From positions 1 to 64,000 of the forward strand of contig CAZVKC010000013.1 in NCBI GenBank assembly GCA_964627455.1: a DNA stretch of 64,000 nt. The letters run 5' to 3'. Origin of the DNA: F-183 sp964627455 (GTDB lineage Bacteria; Acidobacteriota; Terriglobia; Bryobacterales; Bryobacteraceae). The notes under the pieces are model-generated. The model was not told the DNA's origin, did not search any database, and saw nothing but the letters and a program-made list of their open reading frames with translations. How positions within the stretch are numbered: position 1 is the first letter of the stretch; each line of letters starts with the position of its first letter. Shown piece after piece: positions 26,638-36,012 of this stretch. Made by a program: the position numbers and the translations under genes.

Positions 26638-27978
26638 GTGACTCGAGAGTGGGCCCGCAATTCCTGGCGCCTGAAGCCAGCGACACAACAACCAAATTAT
26701 CCAGATCCTGACGCGCTCCACGCAGCAGTGCGCAAGTTGTCGGCGATGCCGCCGCTCGTCACCGCGTGGGAAATCGGGACGCTGCAGAAGCAACTCGCGG
26801 ACGCCGCGGAAGGGCGGCGGTTCATCCTGCAGGGGGGCGATTGCGCCGAGCGTTTCGACGATTGCGCGACCGCGCCGATCACCAACAAGCTGAAGATCCT
26901 GCTGCAGATGAGCCTGGTGCTCATCAACGGCGGCAAGAAGCCGGTGACTCGTATCGGACGCTTTGCGGGCCAGTACGCCAAGCCGCGCTCGGACGATTTC
27001 GAAACCCGCAACGGCGTGAAGTTGCCGAGCTATCGCGGCGATGTGATCAACCGTCCAGAGTTCACGGCCGAGGCGCGGATCCCGGATCCGAACCGGATGG
27101 TGCAGGGGTACGAGCGCGCCGCACTGACCCTGAATTTCCTGCGCGCGATGGTGCGCGGCGGGTTCGCGGACCTTCATCATCCCGAATACTGGGACCTCGA
27201 CTTTGTCGACCATTCGCCGCTGGCGAGCGAGTATCGCTCGATGGTGCAGAGCGTCGCCGAATCGCTGCGCTTCATGGAAAGCGTGCTCGGCGTGCGCACG
27301 GGCGAGATGGAGTGGGTGGATTTCTTCACCGCTCACGAGGGACTGCTGCTGCCGTACGAAGAGGCGCAGACGCATTACGTCCCGCTGCGTAAGGCCTGGT
27401 ACAACCTGTCGACGCACTTCCCGTGGATCGGCGCGCGTACGCTGGACGTCGACGGCGCGCACGTCGAGTATTTCCGCGGCATCGCGAATCCGATCGGCAT
27501 CAAAGTCGGACCCGCGCTGGGTCCCGACCGGCTGCGGCGTTTGCTTGATCTGCTGCATCCCGACAATGAGCCGGGGCGGCTGACGATCATTCACCGCGTG
27601 GGACGCGACAAGATCGAGGCGACGCTGCCGGGCATCATCAAGACGGTGCAGGAGAGCGGGAAGAAGGTCCTCTGGATCTGCGACCCGATGCATGGCAACA
27701 CGCGTCCGACGTCCGAGGGCGTGAAGACGCGCGACTTCCGTGATATCGCCGGCGAACTCGAACTTTCGTTCGACATCCACAAGGCGTGCGGTTCGCATTT
27801 GGGCGGCGTGCACATCGAACTCACCGGCGAGAACGTCACCGAATGCACCGGCGGCGCTCGCGGACTCACGGAGCAGGATCTCAAGCGCGCCTACAAGAGC
27901 GAGGTCGACCCTCGGCTCAACTACGAGCAGGCGCTCGAGGTCGCGATGCTGCTGTCCCGCAAGATGCGCTCTCTATGA
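26638..27978 (+). CDS. class II 3-deoxy-7-phosphoheptulonate (DAHP) synthase
   Basis: 446 residues from GTG 26638. It condenses phosphoenolpyruvate and erythrose 4-phosphate, the first step to chorismate and the aromatic amino acids. Plant/mycobacterial-type motifs: FILQGGDCAERFDD (Cys ligand and PEP loop), RIGRFAGQYAKPRS, NFLRAM, HEGLLLPYEE and MHGNT. The PEP-binding GRDKIE and the C-terminal DPRLNYEQALEVAM are intact. Length fits the bacterial class II enzyme. The start codon is GTG; no downstream ATG is better placed. It stands alone between PSD1 genes, so is probably its own transcript. The end overlaps by 6 bp the convergent small gene at 27973-28305. Confidence 0.95.
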   Translation: MTREWARNSWRLKPATQQPNYPDPDALHAAVRKLSAMPPLVTAWEIGTLQKQLADAAEGRRFILQGGDCAERFDDCATAPITNKLKILLQMSLVLINGGKKPVTRIGRFAGQYAKPRSDDFETRNGVKLPSYRGDVINRPEFTAEARIPDPNRMVQGYERAALTLNFLRAMVRGGFADLHHPEYWDLDFVDHSPLASEYRSMVQSVAESLRFMESVLGVRTGEMEWVDFFTAHEGLLLPYEEAQTHYVPLRKAWYNLSTHFPWIGARTLDVDGAHVEYFRGIANPIGIKVGPALGPDRLRRLLDLLHPDNEPGRLTIIHRVGRDKIEATLPGIIKTVQESGKKVLWICDPMHGNTRPTSEGVKTRDFRDIAGELELSFDIHKACGSHLGGVHIELTGENVTECTGGARGLTEQDLKRAYKSEVDPRLNYEQALEVAMLLSRKMRSL

Positions 27979-28305
27979 TTGCGGCTGTCGCTTCCACTCG
28001 CAGGAAGCGACCACGCCGTCTTCTGTCAGTGCGGTGAAGACGAAGAGTCCTGTGCCTTTGCGCAGCGTGCGTGCGGGCGGAAATTTCCAGATGTACAACG
28101 CGCGGCCTGTCGTGCCTTCTTCGATTTCGTAGGGGTCCCCGAGGCGTTCGATCAATGCGCCCACGGGGCGTCCGTACACGTCGAGCCCGATCTGCACGGC
28201 TTCTTCCTGTTGCTTGCGATCCCGCCAGTGGAGATAGAAGTTCCTCGACAGGGCCACGGTGTAGCCGATCAGGAGGAACAGGATGAAAACAACCAGCTCG
28301 AGCAT
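27973..28305 (-). CDS. small membrane-anchored protein of unknown function
   Basis: 110 residues. Residues 2-20 are a single hydrophobic segment (LELVVFILFLLIGYTVALS). The rest is soluble and has a short beta-rich domain (VQIGLDVYGRPVGALIERLGDPYEIEE..., ALYIWKFPPARTLRKGTGLFVFTAL). The pattern recalls small outer-membrane-assembly (OmlA/BamE-like) lipoproteins that have LGxP and W..P motifs, but there is no lipobox. It converges on the DAHP synthase gene and diverges from the PSD1 gene 33 bp upstream. Codon use is ordinary. I cannot assign a function. Confidence 0.55.
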   Translation of the reverse strand: MLELVVFILFLLIGYTVALSRNFYLHWRDRKQQEEAVQIGLDVYGRPVGALIERLGDPYEIEEGTTGRALYIWKFPPARTLRKGTGLFVFTALTEDGVVASCEWKRQPQS

Positions 28306-28338
28306 GGCAGGATTGGCGATCGGATAAACTAAACGGGC

Positions 28339-30756
28339 ATGAAGTGGCTAGTCCGGAAGGTGCTGCCCGCCGCCGCTCTACTGACCTCGTTCTCTGTTCC
28401 TATTGTCGCCTCTGATTTCTTTGAGATGCGCGTGCGCCCCGTTCTGGCGAAAAATTGTTTTGCCTGCCACACGAAATCGAAGATGGGCGGGTTGGATCTC
28501 TCTTCGCGGGCCGGGATGCTGGCGGGCGGCAAGTCGGGTCCCGCAGTGAGGCCGGGTTCGCCGGACGAGAGTCTGTTGATCAAGGCTGTTCGTCATGCGG
28601 ACGGCAAGCTGAAGATGCCTCCGACGGGCGGGAAGCTGTCGGAATCCGAGATTGCGGATCTCGCGGCGTGGGTTCGTGATGGCGCGGTGTGGCCTGAAAA
28701 GGCGGCGGTTGCCGCGGCTCCGGCGGAACAGTGGTGGTCCCTGCAGCCCGTCGCGGAGCCCAAACAAAAAAGCATCGATTTGATTTTGAAGACGGCCGGG
28801 AAGGTTGCGGATCGCCGGACGCTGCTGCGGCGGGTTACGTACGACCTGATCGGACTTCCGCCGACTGCCGCGGAGGTCGACGCGTTTGTCGCAGACAAGT
28901 CTCCGGATGCATACGCGAAGGTGGTCGACCGGTTGCTCGCGTCGCCGCATTACGGGGAGCGCTGGGCGCGGCACTGGCTGGATGTGGCGCGGTACTCGGA
29001 CGATAAACTTGCTCCGGAGTTCGACGTGCCGCGGCCGAATTCGCACTTTTATCGCGACTGGGTGATCGAGGCGTTCAACAAGGATCTGCCGTACGATACT
29101 TTCGTCAAAGCGCACCTTGCCGCGGACCTGATGGACGGTCGCAAGGATCTGCTGCCGGCGCTGGGTATGTACGGGTTGAGTCCGGAATTTCAGGATGATC
29201 GCGTGGATGTGACGACGCGCGGATTCCTTGCGATGACGGTCGCCTGCGCACAATGTCACGATCACAAGTTCGACCCGATTCCGACGCGCGATTTCTACGC
29301 GCTGCAGGGTGTGTTCGAGAACACCGAACTGCACGAGTATCCGCTGGCGGAGAAGGCCGTCGTCGAGGAATACGACAAGCGCAAGAAAGAACTCGACGCA
29401 CGCGAACAGCAGTTGAAGGATTTTCAGAAGGCGCAGTCGGATTCACTGGCGGATATCTTTGCGAATCAGGCGTCCGCGTACCTCGAAGCGGCTCGCGGCA
29501 AGCGTCCGGCAGAGGGGCTGGATGCCGACCTCGTCGAGAAGTGGAAGAAGTATCTCGCCAAGACCAATCGCGAGCACAAGTATCTGGATGATGCGACGGA
29601 TCCGCAGGCGTTTCAGAAGCTGCTTCTCGAGACGAATCGCGAGAAGAAAGAGATCGACGAGAAGAACAACATCACGCTGGGCGGGTCCTCGAATCGCGGC
29701 GATCTTTCGCAAGCGAACCTCGCGTCGCTGCCTCGCGACAAGTTCTTTTTGTGGCGGGATTTCTTCGGTAAGGACGGCGTGCTGATCTTTGCCGGCGACA
29801 AGTTGGATCGTTTTCTCGCAGGTCACTGGAAGGCTCATCAGGAGTACCTGAAGCGGCGCATCGAAGAGGCGAAGACCTCGCTGCCGAAGCAGTATCCCTT
29901 TCTGTATGGCGTGGCAGACAAACCGGCCGACAAGATCGCGGATATGAAGATCCACATTCGCGGCAACCCGCAGAATAAAGGCGATGTCGCGCCGCGCGCG
30001 TTTCTGACGGCGCTGGGCGGGCACAAGTTCAGCAAGGGCAGCGGGCGGCTGGAACTCGCGGAATCGATCGCGAGCAAAGAGAATCCGCTGACGGCGCGCG
30101 TGATGGTGAATCGGATCTGGCAAGGCCATTTCGGCGAGGGGATTGTGAAGTCGCCGTCGAATTTCGGCCATCTCGGCGAACGTCCGTCGAACCCGGAATT
30201 GCTTGATTACCTGGCGTGGCGCTTCATGCAGGACAACTGGTCCATCAAGAAACTGCATCGGGAGATCGTGCTGTCGAAGCACTACCAGAGCGTTCGTGAG
30301 GGACGGCAACGATTGAGCGCCGAGCAGTTGCGGGATTCGATCCTGATGGCGGTGGGGACTCTGGACCTCACAATCGGCGGCGAGGCGAAGAAGTTGGATG
30401 AGACGAATCAGCGGCGCACCGTATACGGTTTTGTCAGCCGGCGGCGTCTGGATCCGATGCTGTCGCTGTTTGACTTCCCGAATCCGAACCAGACGGCGGA
30501 ACAGCGCGTGCTCACGGATGTCCCGCTGCAGCGGTTGTTCCTGCTGAACAGTCCTGTCGTGCTGGACGCGTGCGAGGCGCTCGCCAAGCGCATCGAAGGG
30601 GAAAAGGATCGCGTGACCGCGGCGTACCGCCTGTTGTTCGAGCGGGTTCCTACTGCGGAGGAGAAGAAGCTCGCCGAAGCATTTGTGGCCAAGGGAACGT
30701 GGCCTGAGTACCTGCAGGTGCTTTTCTCGTCCGACGAATTCCTGTACCTGAATTGA
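28339..30756 (+). CDS. PSD1 (DUF1549/DUF1553) protein with PSCyt1 cytochrome domain, pair B
   Basis: 805 residues, signal peptide about 1-25. The N-terminal planctomycete-type cytochrome c domain (PSCyt1, about 28-115) has the heme motif CFACH (Cys40, Cys43, His44) and PDESLLIKAV. DUF1549 (about 145-345) includes RWARHWLDVARYSDDK and CAQCHDHKFDPIPTRDFY. A helical charged linker (350-560) precedes DUF1553 (about 565-795) with NPLTARVMVNRIWQGHFGEGIVKSPSNFG. DUF1501 follows 10 bases downstream, the standard arrangement. Likely a periplasmic redox-linked protein; its reaction is unknown. Confidence 0.9.
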   Translation: MKWLVRKVLPAAALLTSFSVPIVASDFFEMRVRPVLAKNCFACHTKSKMGGLDLSSRAGMLAGGKSGPAVRPGSPDESLLIKAVRHADGKLKMPPTGGKLSESEIADLAAWVRDGAVWPEKAAVAAAPAEQWWSLQPVAEPKQKSIDLILKTAGKVADRRTLLRRVTYDLIGLPPTAAEVDAFVADKSPDAYAKVVDRLLASPHYGERWARHWLDVARYSDDKLAPEFDVPRPNSHFYRDWVIEAFNKDLPYDTFVKAHLAADLMDGRKDLLPALGMYGLSPEFQDDRVDVTTRGFLAMTVACAQCHDHKFDPIPTRDFYALQGVFENTELHEYPLAEKAVVEEYDKRKKELDAREQQLKDFQKAQSDSLADIFANQASAYLEAARGKRPAEGLDADLVEKWKKYLAKTNREHKYLDDATDPQAFQKLLLETNREKKEIDEKNNITLGGSSNRGDLSQANLASLPRDKFFLWRDFFGKDGVLIFAGDKLDRFLAGHWKAHQEYLKRRIEEAKTSLPKQYPFLYGVADKPADKIADMKIHIRGNPQNKGDVAPRAFLTALGGHKFSKGSGRLELAESIASKENPLTARVMVNRIWQGHFGEGIVKSPSNFGHLGERPSNPELLDYLAWRFMQDNWSIKKLHREIVLSKHYQSVREGRQRLSAEQLRDSILMAVGTLDLTIGGEAKKLDETNQRRTVYGFVSRRRLDPMLSLFDFPNPNQTAEQRVLTDVPLQRLFLLNSPVVLDACEALAKRIEGEKDRVTAAYRLLFERVPTAEEKKLAEAFVAKGTWPEYLQVLFSSDEFLYLN

Positions 30757-30766
30757 GGCGCACACC

Positions 30767-32083
30767 ATGAGAACCATCACACGGCGGGAAATGCTCGCGA
30801 CTTTCGGATGCGGCTTCGGTGCGCTGGGCGCTCGTTCGCTTTCGGCCGCGACGCATCACGCGCCCAAGGCGAAGCACGTCATCTTTCTGTTCCTCAACGG
30901 CGGGGCGTCACAGGTCGACACCTTCGATCCCAAACCGATGCTCACCAAGTACAACGGCAAGCCGCTGCCGGTGAGCAACCTGAAAACGGAACGCCGCACG
31001 GGCAACGCGTTCGGATCGCCGTTCGAGTTCAAGAAGTACGGGCAGAGCGGCATCGAAGTCAGCGAGATCTTTTCGAAGACGGGCGCACTCATTGATGAAT
31101 TCTGCGTGATCCGCTCGATGCACACCGAGCGGCCCAATCACGAGCCGTCACTGTTCATGCTGAACTGTGGCACCGTGCTGCCGGGGCGTCCGTCGATGGG
31201 CTCGTGGCTCACCTATGGGCTTGGTACGGAGAATCGCAATCTGCCGGGCTTTCTGGTGATGTGCCCGGGCGTGCCGGTGATTGGTCCGCAGTTGTGGAGT
31301 TCCGCGTTTCTGCCCGCCGAGTTTCAAGGCGTGCACCTGCCCAACAACGAGACGGACATCGAGAAACTGATCCCGTACATTCGCGGCAAGCGTGGACTCG
31401 AGGAACAGCGCCGCCAACTCGATCTCCTCGCGAAGCTCAACAAAGACGACCAGGGGATCCGCGCGATGGAGACGGCGTATCGGATGCAGACCGAAGCGCC
31501 GGAGGTCCTCGACATCAAGCACAAGGTCACCGAAGAAGAAAAGACGCGGTACGGGAATACCGACTTCGGACGCGGTTGCATCATGGCGCGCAGGCTCGTC
31601 GAAAAGGGCGTGCGCATGGTGCAGATTTATTACGGCAACGGCCAGCCGTGGGATAACCACGACGACATCATGGGTCATAAGCGCCTGGCGGCAGGTGCGG
31701 ATCCTGCGATTGCGGCGTTGATCACCGACCTCAAGGCCAGTGGACTTCTGAAAGAGACGATCGTGATTGTGAGCGGAGAGTTCGGCCGTACGCCGACTGT
31801 CGAGACCTCAGGCCTCGTCCCTGTGCAGTTCGGCCGCGACCACAATAACCACGGCTTTTCGCTGATCATGGCCGGCGGCGGCGTGAAAGGCGGCATGACG
31901 TACGGCGCCACGGACGAGTTCGGATTCAAGGCCGTCGAAAAGCCGGTGCATCCGCACGATATTCAGGCGACCGTGCTCCATCTGATGGGCCTCGATCATA
32001 CGCGGCTCACGTATCGATACTCGGGCCGCGACTTCCGGTTGACGGATGTCGAAGGCAGCGTGATCCGCGACGTCATCGCCTGA
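30767..32083 (+). CDS. DUF1501 sulfatase-fold protein with Tat signal, pair B
   Basis: 438 residues. MRTITRREMLATFGCGFGALGARSLSAA is a twin-arginine signal (TRREMLATFG). HVIFLFLNGGASQVDTFDPKPML, SWLTYGLGTENRNLPGFLV, RRLVEKGVRMVQIYYGNGQPWDNHDDI and EFGRTPTVETSG...GRDHNNHGF are the DUF1501 landmarks. It differs from the pair-A copy at 22798 in length and sequence, so the two pairs are old paralogues and not a recent duplication. It ends 6 bases before the stop of the convergent CHAT gene. The reaction is unknown. Confidence 0.9.
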   Translation: MRTITRREMLATFGCGFGALGARSLSAATHHAPKAKHVIFLFLNGGASQVDTFDPKPMLTKYNGKPLPVSNLKTERRTGNAFGSPFEFKKYGQSGIEVSEIFSKTGALIDEFCVIRSMHTERPNHEPSLFMLNCGTVLPGRPSMGSWLTYGLGTENRNLPGFLVMCPGVPVIGPQLWSSAFLPAEFQGVHLPNNETDIEKLIPYIRGKRGLEEQRRQLDLLAKLNKDDQGIRAMETAYRMQTEAPEVLDIKHKVTEEEKTRYGNTDFGRGCIMARRLVEKGVRMVQIYYGNGQPWDNHDDIMGHKRLAAGADPAIAALITDLKASGLLKETIVIVSGEFGRTPTVETSGLVPVQFGRDHNNHGFSLIMAGGGVKGGMTYGATDEFGFKAVEKPVHPHDIQATVLHLMGLDHTRLTYRYSGRDFRLTDVEGSVIRDVIA

Positions 32084-32089
32084 CGAACG

Positions 32090-34594
32090 TCAGGGGAGCG
32101 TCGATGTGAAGAGTTGAAAAGGTCCCCAGTAGTAAGGCTTCGCGTAGGCGCCGCCCGCGCGCAGCGTCTGTAATTTCGCTTCACGCAGCGCGTCGGCCGG
32201 TGCGAGACGTTTGACCCGCATCGCGGAATAGAACGATCGCATGAGCTGCAAGGTGGACTCGTCGTCGACCTGCCACAATCCGGCGACCACCTGCCGCGCG
32301 CCCGACCGCAGAAATGCCCACGAAAATCCCACCAGACCTTCGCCTGCGAACGCCCTGGCGCCCGCGGCCTTGCAGGCGGACAGTGTCACCAACTGCGCTC
32401 GTAGAGGCTTGTTCATTGCGTCGCGGGTGAAGAGCCGGAAGGCGCCGCCGGCGTCGGGCGAGAGGATCACCGAAGAGTCCAGAGGACTCTGGACGTTCGC
32501 CTCGGCATGCGCCGCAAAGTGCAGGACGTCGAATTGCGAGGGATCCGCGGACCGGTAGGCTTCGGGTGTGGCGCGAGGTCCCGCCAGAACGGTCGCGGCG
32601 CCGGCGCCAAAGAGGGACGCGATCTCGCGAAGTTCCGCGCCGGCATGCTGCAGGGCGGGGAATTCCTTGCCTTGCGCGGCGGCGTCGCCGACCAGCAGGG
32701 CTCGCGCGCCGGGGACGCCGGGAGCAGCGCCATCCGTGCGCAGAATGCGCAGCGCGGGCGCCACGGAGATGCGCGCGGTTTCGAGCCAGAGCTTGCCTTG
32801 TTCGACGGGCAGAGTCTCGAAGTTCAGCCAGTGCAGCGCGCCGTCGGGCACGATGACGACGCGTTCCGACGCTACGGCGCCGGTCTTCGCGAGGAGTTCC
32901 TCGAATAAGCGCCGCGGAGCCTCGAACTGCGATTGCCGCGGATCCCGGCCTGCTTTTATGAACTCCTCATAGCTCCGGACCCAGCCTTCGATGACGGACG
33001 CCGCGGGCAAGCGACCCGACAGCCGTGCGCCCTTTGCGTCCACGGTCCAGGCGAATGATCGCTTGGGTCCCAGCCAGTACACCAGCGCGGTGGACTTCGA
33101 AGCCGCGAGGGCTGTCGTCAGGCGATCGATGCGCAGTGGCGCGGCCTGGGTTTCGGTGAAGACCTGCAGGCGGCTTTCATCGGCTGCGATGAGTGCCTGC
33201 TCCTCGCGTCCGGACTCCACCAGAAAGTCGACCCACTCCTGATAGATGTGCTGGGCGGTCGAAACAAAGCCCATTTTGGAGTCTTCCTGCTGCAGCATCG
33301 CGCGCAGACGCGAGACGGACTGCAGCGCTTCGCGATAAGCGGCTTCGGCTTCACGCGGTTGTTGCTTCGATCGCAGGAAGTTTGCAATGCGAAGGTACGC
33401 CTCGAGCGCCGCGGTGCGATCGCGGGAGGTCAGGGCCGCGGCCTCGCGATAGAGCGGCAGAGGGTCCTGCCCGCGGACCTCGGCGATCCGGCCGCGCGTG
33501 AGCAGGATCCACGGGTACTCGAAGGTCTCGCGGTGGCCGTCGATCCGGGACGCTTCGGCAATCGCCTGTTCCGCGGTCGTCACGTCGCCAAGCGCAGCGG
33601 CGTTGGCGGCGAGGTCGCTGAGCAAACCCGCGACCGATTTGGGATCCGACTCCTTCTGCACGAGTTTGCGGGCCTGCTCGAAGAGTTCGCCTGCTTTGCG
33701 ATAGTCGCCGCGGTAAAACGCGATGCCGCCCAGGTTGCGCAGCATGAGGCGGTGTTCGGAATAGACGCCGAGTTGTTCGAAGGTCCTGGATGCGGCTTCG
33801 AAGGCAGCGATGGCGCGTTCTTCCTGGCCGGTCAGTTGATAGAGCCAGCCGATGTTGGCGTCCGCGTAGGCGGCGAGCAGGATTTCGCCGGCGTGGCCCG
33901 AGACCTTGCGAACCTCGTCGAACATCCGCAGCGCTTCGTCCAGTTGAAAACGTCCGGCGAGCAGGAAGCCCAATTCCCCGGCGGCGTACGCGAAGTTGTT
34001 GACGTCACCGGCGGCGCGGGATTCCCGGAGGACCGCGTCGATGCGGGCGCGTCCTTTTTGCGGGTTCTTCTCAAACGCCTCGACGGCCAGGCGTACTTCG
34101 TTGCGGCGGACGATGTCGGTGAGCCCCTGTGCGGCGGCTGCGGAGAGCAATGCGTCCAGTGATGCGCCGGCAGGCGCCTGGGCCAGCCGGAACTGGGCCG
34201 CAGCCCGGTTGATGGGGACGCCCTGCGGCAGCGACAGTTGCAGCACGCGCTTGCGCTCGTCGAAACGCTCGAGGTACTTCAGGGCGGAAATCTGCACCAT
34301 GCGGAAGCGCCAGTGCTCGGGTTGGGAGGGAGAGGGGAAGTTCGCGAGGCCGCGTTCGGCAGCGGAGAGTGCCTGGGTGGCGTGAGCGGTTGCGAGGAGG
34401 TTCTCGGCGGTTTCCGGAGAAATCGGGGGAGCCTTGCGGCATCCCCCAGGCAGAAGGACGATGATCAACAGCGCGAAAAAAACGTACAGTCTATGGGGGG
34501 AAACGGGTGCCGTTGCCGCCGACGTTGCCGCCGCCGCCGGTCCCTTCGGTTCCGCAGCCCAACTCGACGCGGAACATGCTGAGCGAACGCGCAT
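32090..34594 (-). CDS. TPR-CHAT protease, probably lipoprotein
   Basis: 834 residues from ATG 34594. The first 38 residues are encoded inside the upstream gene and read poorly, so the real start may be nearer 34485. A hydrophobic stretch with lipobox LLPGGC (residues 46-51) follows, so export and lipidation are likely. Residues ~65-480 are TPR-like helical repeats (QLTGQEERAIAAFEAASRTFEQ). The CHAT domain occupies ~600-834: DVLHFAAHAEA (His696) and LVTLSACKAAG (Cys741), then GFSWAFLRSGARQVVAGLWQVDD. CHAT domains are caspase-like cysteine proteases of the separase/gingipain clan. It ends an operon with a sigma factor, a zinc-finger anti-sigma factor and an unknown protein. If lipidated, the protease faces the periplasm. 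Confidence 0.85.
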   Translation of the reverse strand: MRVRSACSASSWAAEPKGPAAAATSAATAPVSPHRLYVFFALLIIVLLPGGCRKAPPISPETAENLLATAHATQALSAAERGLANFPSPSQPEHWRFRMVQISALKYLERFDERKRVLQLSLPQGVPINRAAAQFRLAQAPAGASLDALLSAAAAQGLTDIVRRNEVRLAVEAFEKNPQKGRARIDAVLRESRAAGDVNNFAYAAGELGFLLAGRFQLDEALRMFDEVRKVSGHAGEILLAAYADANIGWLYQLTGQEERAIAAFEAASRTFEQLGVYSEHRLMLRNLGGIAFYRGDYRKAGELFEQARKLVQKESDPKSVAGLLSDLAANAAALGDVTTAEQAIAEASRIDGHRETFEYPWILLTRGRIAEVRGQDPLPLYREAAALTSRDRTAALEAYLRIANFLRSKQQPREAEAAYREALQSVSRLRAMLQQEDSKMGFVSTAQHIYQEWVDFLVESGREEQALIAADESRLQVFTETQAAPLRIDRLTTALAASKSTALVYWLGPKRSFAWTVDAKGARLSGRLPAASVIEGWVRSYEEFIKAGRDPRQSQFEAPRRLFEELLAKTGAVASERVVIVPDGALHWLNFETLPVEQGKLWLETARISVAPALRILRTDGAAPGVPGARALLVGDAAAQGKEFPALQHAGAELREIASLFGAGAATVLAGPRATPEAYRSADPSQFDVLHFAAHAEANVQSPLDSSVILSPDAGGAFRLFTRDAMNKPLRAQLVTLSACKAAGARAFAGEGLVGFSWAFLRSGARQVVAGLWQVDDESTLQLMRSFYSAMRVKRLAPADALREAKLQTLRAGGAYAKPYYWGPFQLFTSTLP

Positions 34595-35180
34595 AGGGAG
34601 TAATTAGATATTCTCCCAGGATCAGGCGGCCGAAGTCGGGGATGTCGATCACGTTCGGTTCGACGACCCCGGATCCTTCGAGCGGATTGATGGCGGGACA
34701 CACGATGACATTGCCGGTTGGCGGGTACTGTTTGGCCGCGTCCTCCCATGTTTCGAGGGTCTGGTTGAAGTCGACGGCGACCGGCTTGCCGCCGGCCATG
34801 AGATTGTCGAAGCGGCAGCCGATGATCCGGAAAACCGGATCGGCGTCATAGGGGCGCTTGATGGCGAGGATCGCGGTGATGCGGGACGCCGTGACCTGCC
34901 CCTGGATGTCGAGATTTTCGATGGTGGAGGTGGCGACCTGGTTCCAGGCCTTCTCTTCGTCGTGCGCGCTGCCAGTGACCTGCGTATAGGCCGCGGTGAA
35001 CGAGATCATTTCTTTGAGTCGAAAGTTCTCGACACGCGCGGACGCGTAGCCTCCGATCGACGGCAGGCTGCAGGAGGCTTGCACGTCTATCAATTGATCG
35101 AAGGGTTTGGTGATGCGTCCGGAAAAACCGCTGGCGAACGCATTGAAGAAGAACCTGGGTCCTTCAGGTGGTCGATGCAT
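34491..35180 (-). CDS. unknown protein in the sigma/anti-sigma/CHAT operon
   Basis: 229 residues, no family recognised. It has no signal peptide or membrane segment. The sequence is beta-rich with a repeated character of short polar strands (VENFRLKEMISFTAAYT, IENLDIQGQVTASRITAILAI, FRIIGCRFDNLMAGGKPVAVDF), followed by a Gly/Thr-rich C-terminus (GCGTEGTGGGGNVGGNGTRF). Such a fold would suit an adhesin, a beta-roll or a capsid-like protein. It starts 27 bases after the anti-sigma stop and overlaps the annotated CHAT start by 104 bp, so it belongs to the operon. It is the only gene between anti-sigma and protease, and so a candidate substrate or partner; this is inference. Confidence 0.65.
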   Translation of the reverse strand: MHRPPEGPRFFFNAFASGFSGRITKPFDQLIDVQASCSLPSIGGYASARVENFRLKEMISFTAAYTQVTGSAHDEEKAWNQVATSTIENLDIQGQVTASRITAILAIKRPYDADPVFRIIGCRFDNLMAGGKPVAVDFNQTLETWEDAAKQYPPTGNVIVCPAINPLEGSGVVEPNVIDIPDFGRLILGEYLITPYARSLSMFRVELGCGTEGTGGGGNVGGNGTRFPP

Positions 35181-35207
35181 AGGTTGGGTCCTCAGTGGGG
35201 GACCGTT

Positions 35208-35954
35208 CTACCTGGATGGCTTCAAAGAAAAAGAATAGGATCTGCCGGAAGACGGGGCCAAGCCTGCCTGACGGACTGACAACACGTAATCGTCCGGCTT
35301 GAGGCGGTGCGTGTCGACTGAGATGGCGAGGGCCCCGTTTTGCGCCTTTCCGGAGCCATGATGAAGGGACTCCGCTTCAGCAACGGAGGCCGCGCTGCGG
35401 ATCGTCCAGTCGTAGGCGCCGTCGGCGGGCACGTCAACGGAAAGGAAGACAATAGAGTCCGGCGGAAGGATGGCCGTGCTCGAATCAGCAGGTCCCCTGA
35501 CGCCGGACATCAAAGAAACAGAAACAGCAGATCTGGCGGCGGCAGAGGCAGGATCAACCCCGGCCGCCCCGTTCGTCTGCGGTTGCTGGCGCACCAATAC
35601 GACCAATAGCAACAAAGCCGCGGCCCACGGAACCAGGATTGGCATTCGGAACCAGGATCGCCACCCCAGGGGTATTTCCTCCGGGTCCTGTTTTGCCGAA
35701 CTGCGTTGCGATTCCTGGCGCGCAGGAGCTTCCGAAAAGGAAGACTGCACCGGGGCCGCGGCGTTTGGAAGAGGAGCCCGGAGCAAAGCCCGGGCGTTGT
35801 CACGAAGGATCGAACCGATCCGCAGTGCCTCAGCACACTGTGGGCAGCAGAAGAAATGGTCCTCGAACTCCTCCCGCAAAGGGGACGGTAGTTCGTCAAG
35901 CAAATAGCGCTCGACGGCGCGAGAACTTACAGCCTGCTGGTGGTCGAACTCCAT
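35208..35954 (-). CDS. zinc-finger anti-sigma factor, membrane-bound
   Basis: 248 residues. Residues 12-44 form a zf-HC2 (ZAS) domain: VERYLLDELPSPLREEFEDH followed by ligands His33, Cys37 and Cys40 (HxxxCxxC). A transmembrane helix lies at about 107-124 (ILVPWAAALLLLVVLV). The exported part (~125-248) is a beta-sandwich-like domain ending SYSFSLKP. The Zn domain would hold the adjacent ECF sigma factor in the cytoplasm and the outer part would sense a signal. It follows the sigma gene by 58 bp and precedes the unknown and CHAT genes. Substrate of the CHAT protease is one possibility, if the protease acts on the same side of the membrane. Confidence 0.88.
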   Translation of the reverse strand: MEFDHQQAVSSRAVERYLLDELPSPLREEFEDHFFCCPQCAEALRIGSILRDNARALLRAPLPNAAAPVQSSFSEAPARQESQRSSAKQDPEEIPLGWRSWFRMPILVPWAAALLLLVVLVRQQPQTNGAAGVDPASAAARSAVSVSLMSGVRGPADSSTAILPPDSIVFLSVDVPADGAYDWTIRSAASVAEAESLHHGSGKAQNGALAISVDTHRLKPDDYVLSVRQAGLAPSSGRSYSFSLKPSR

Positions 35955-36012
35955 GCCTCATCCATAAGTGATTGCAGCGCTCCAGGCGTTTCACCTGAAC
36001 GCGAAAAAATTT

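Noticed and set aside
29443..30780. Minus-strand frame opposite the PSD1 gene (pair B)
   Set aside because: It mirrors the PSD1 gene and contains no recognisable motif.
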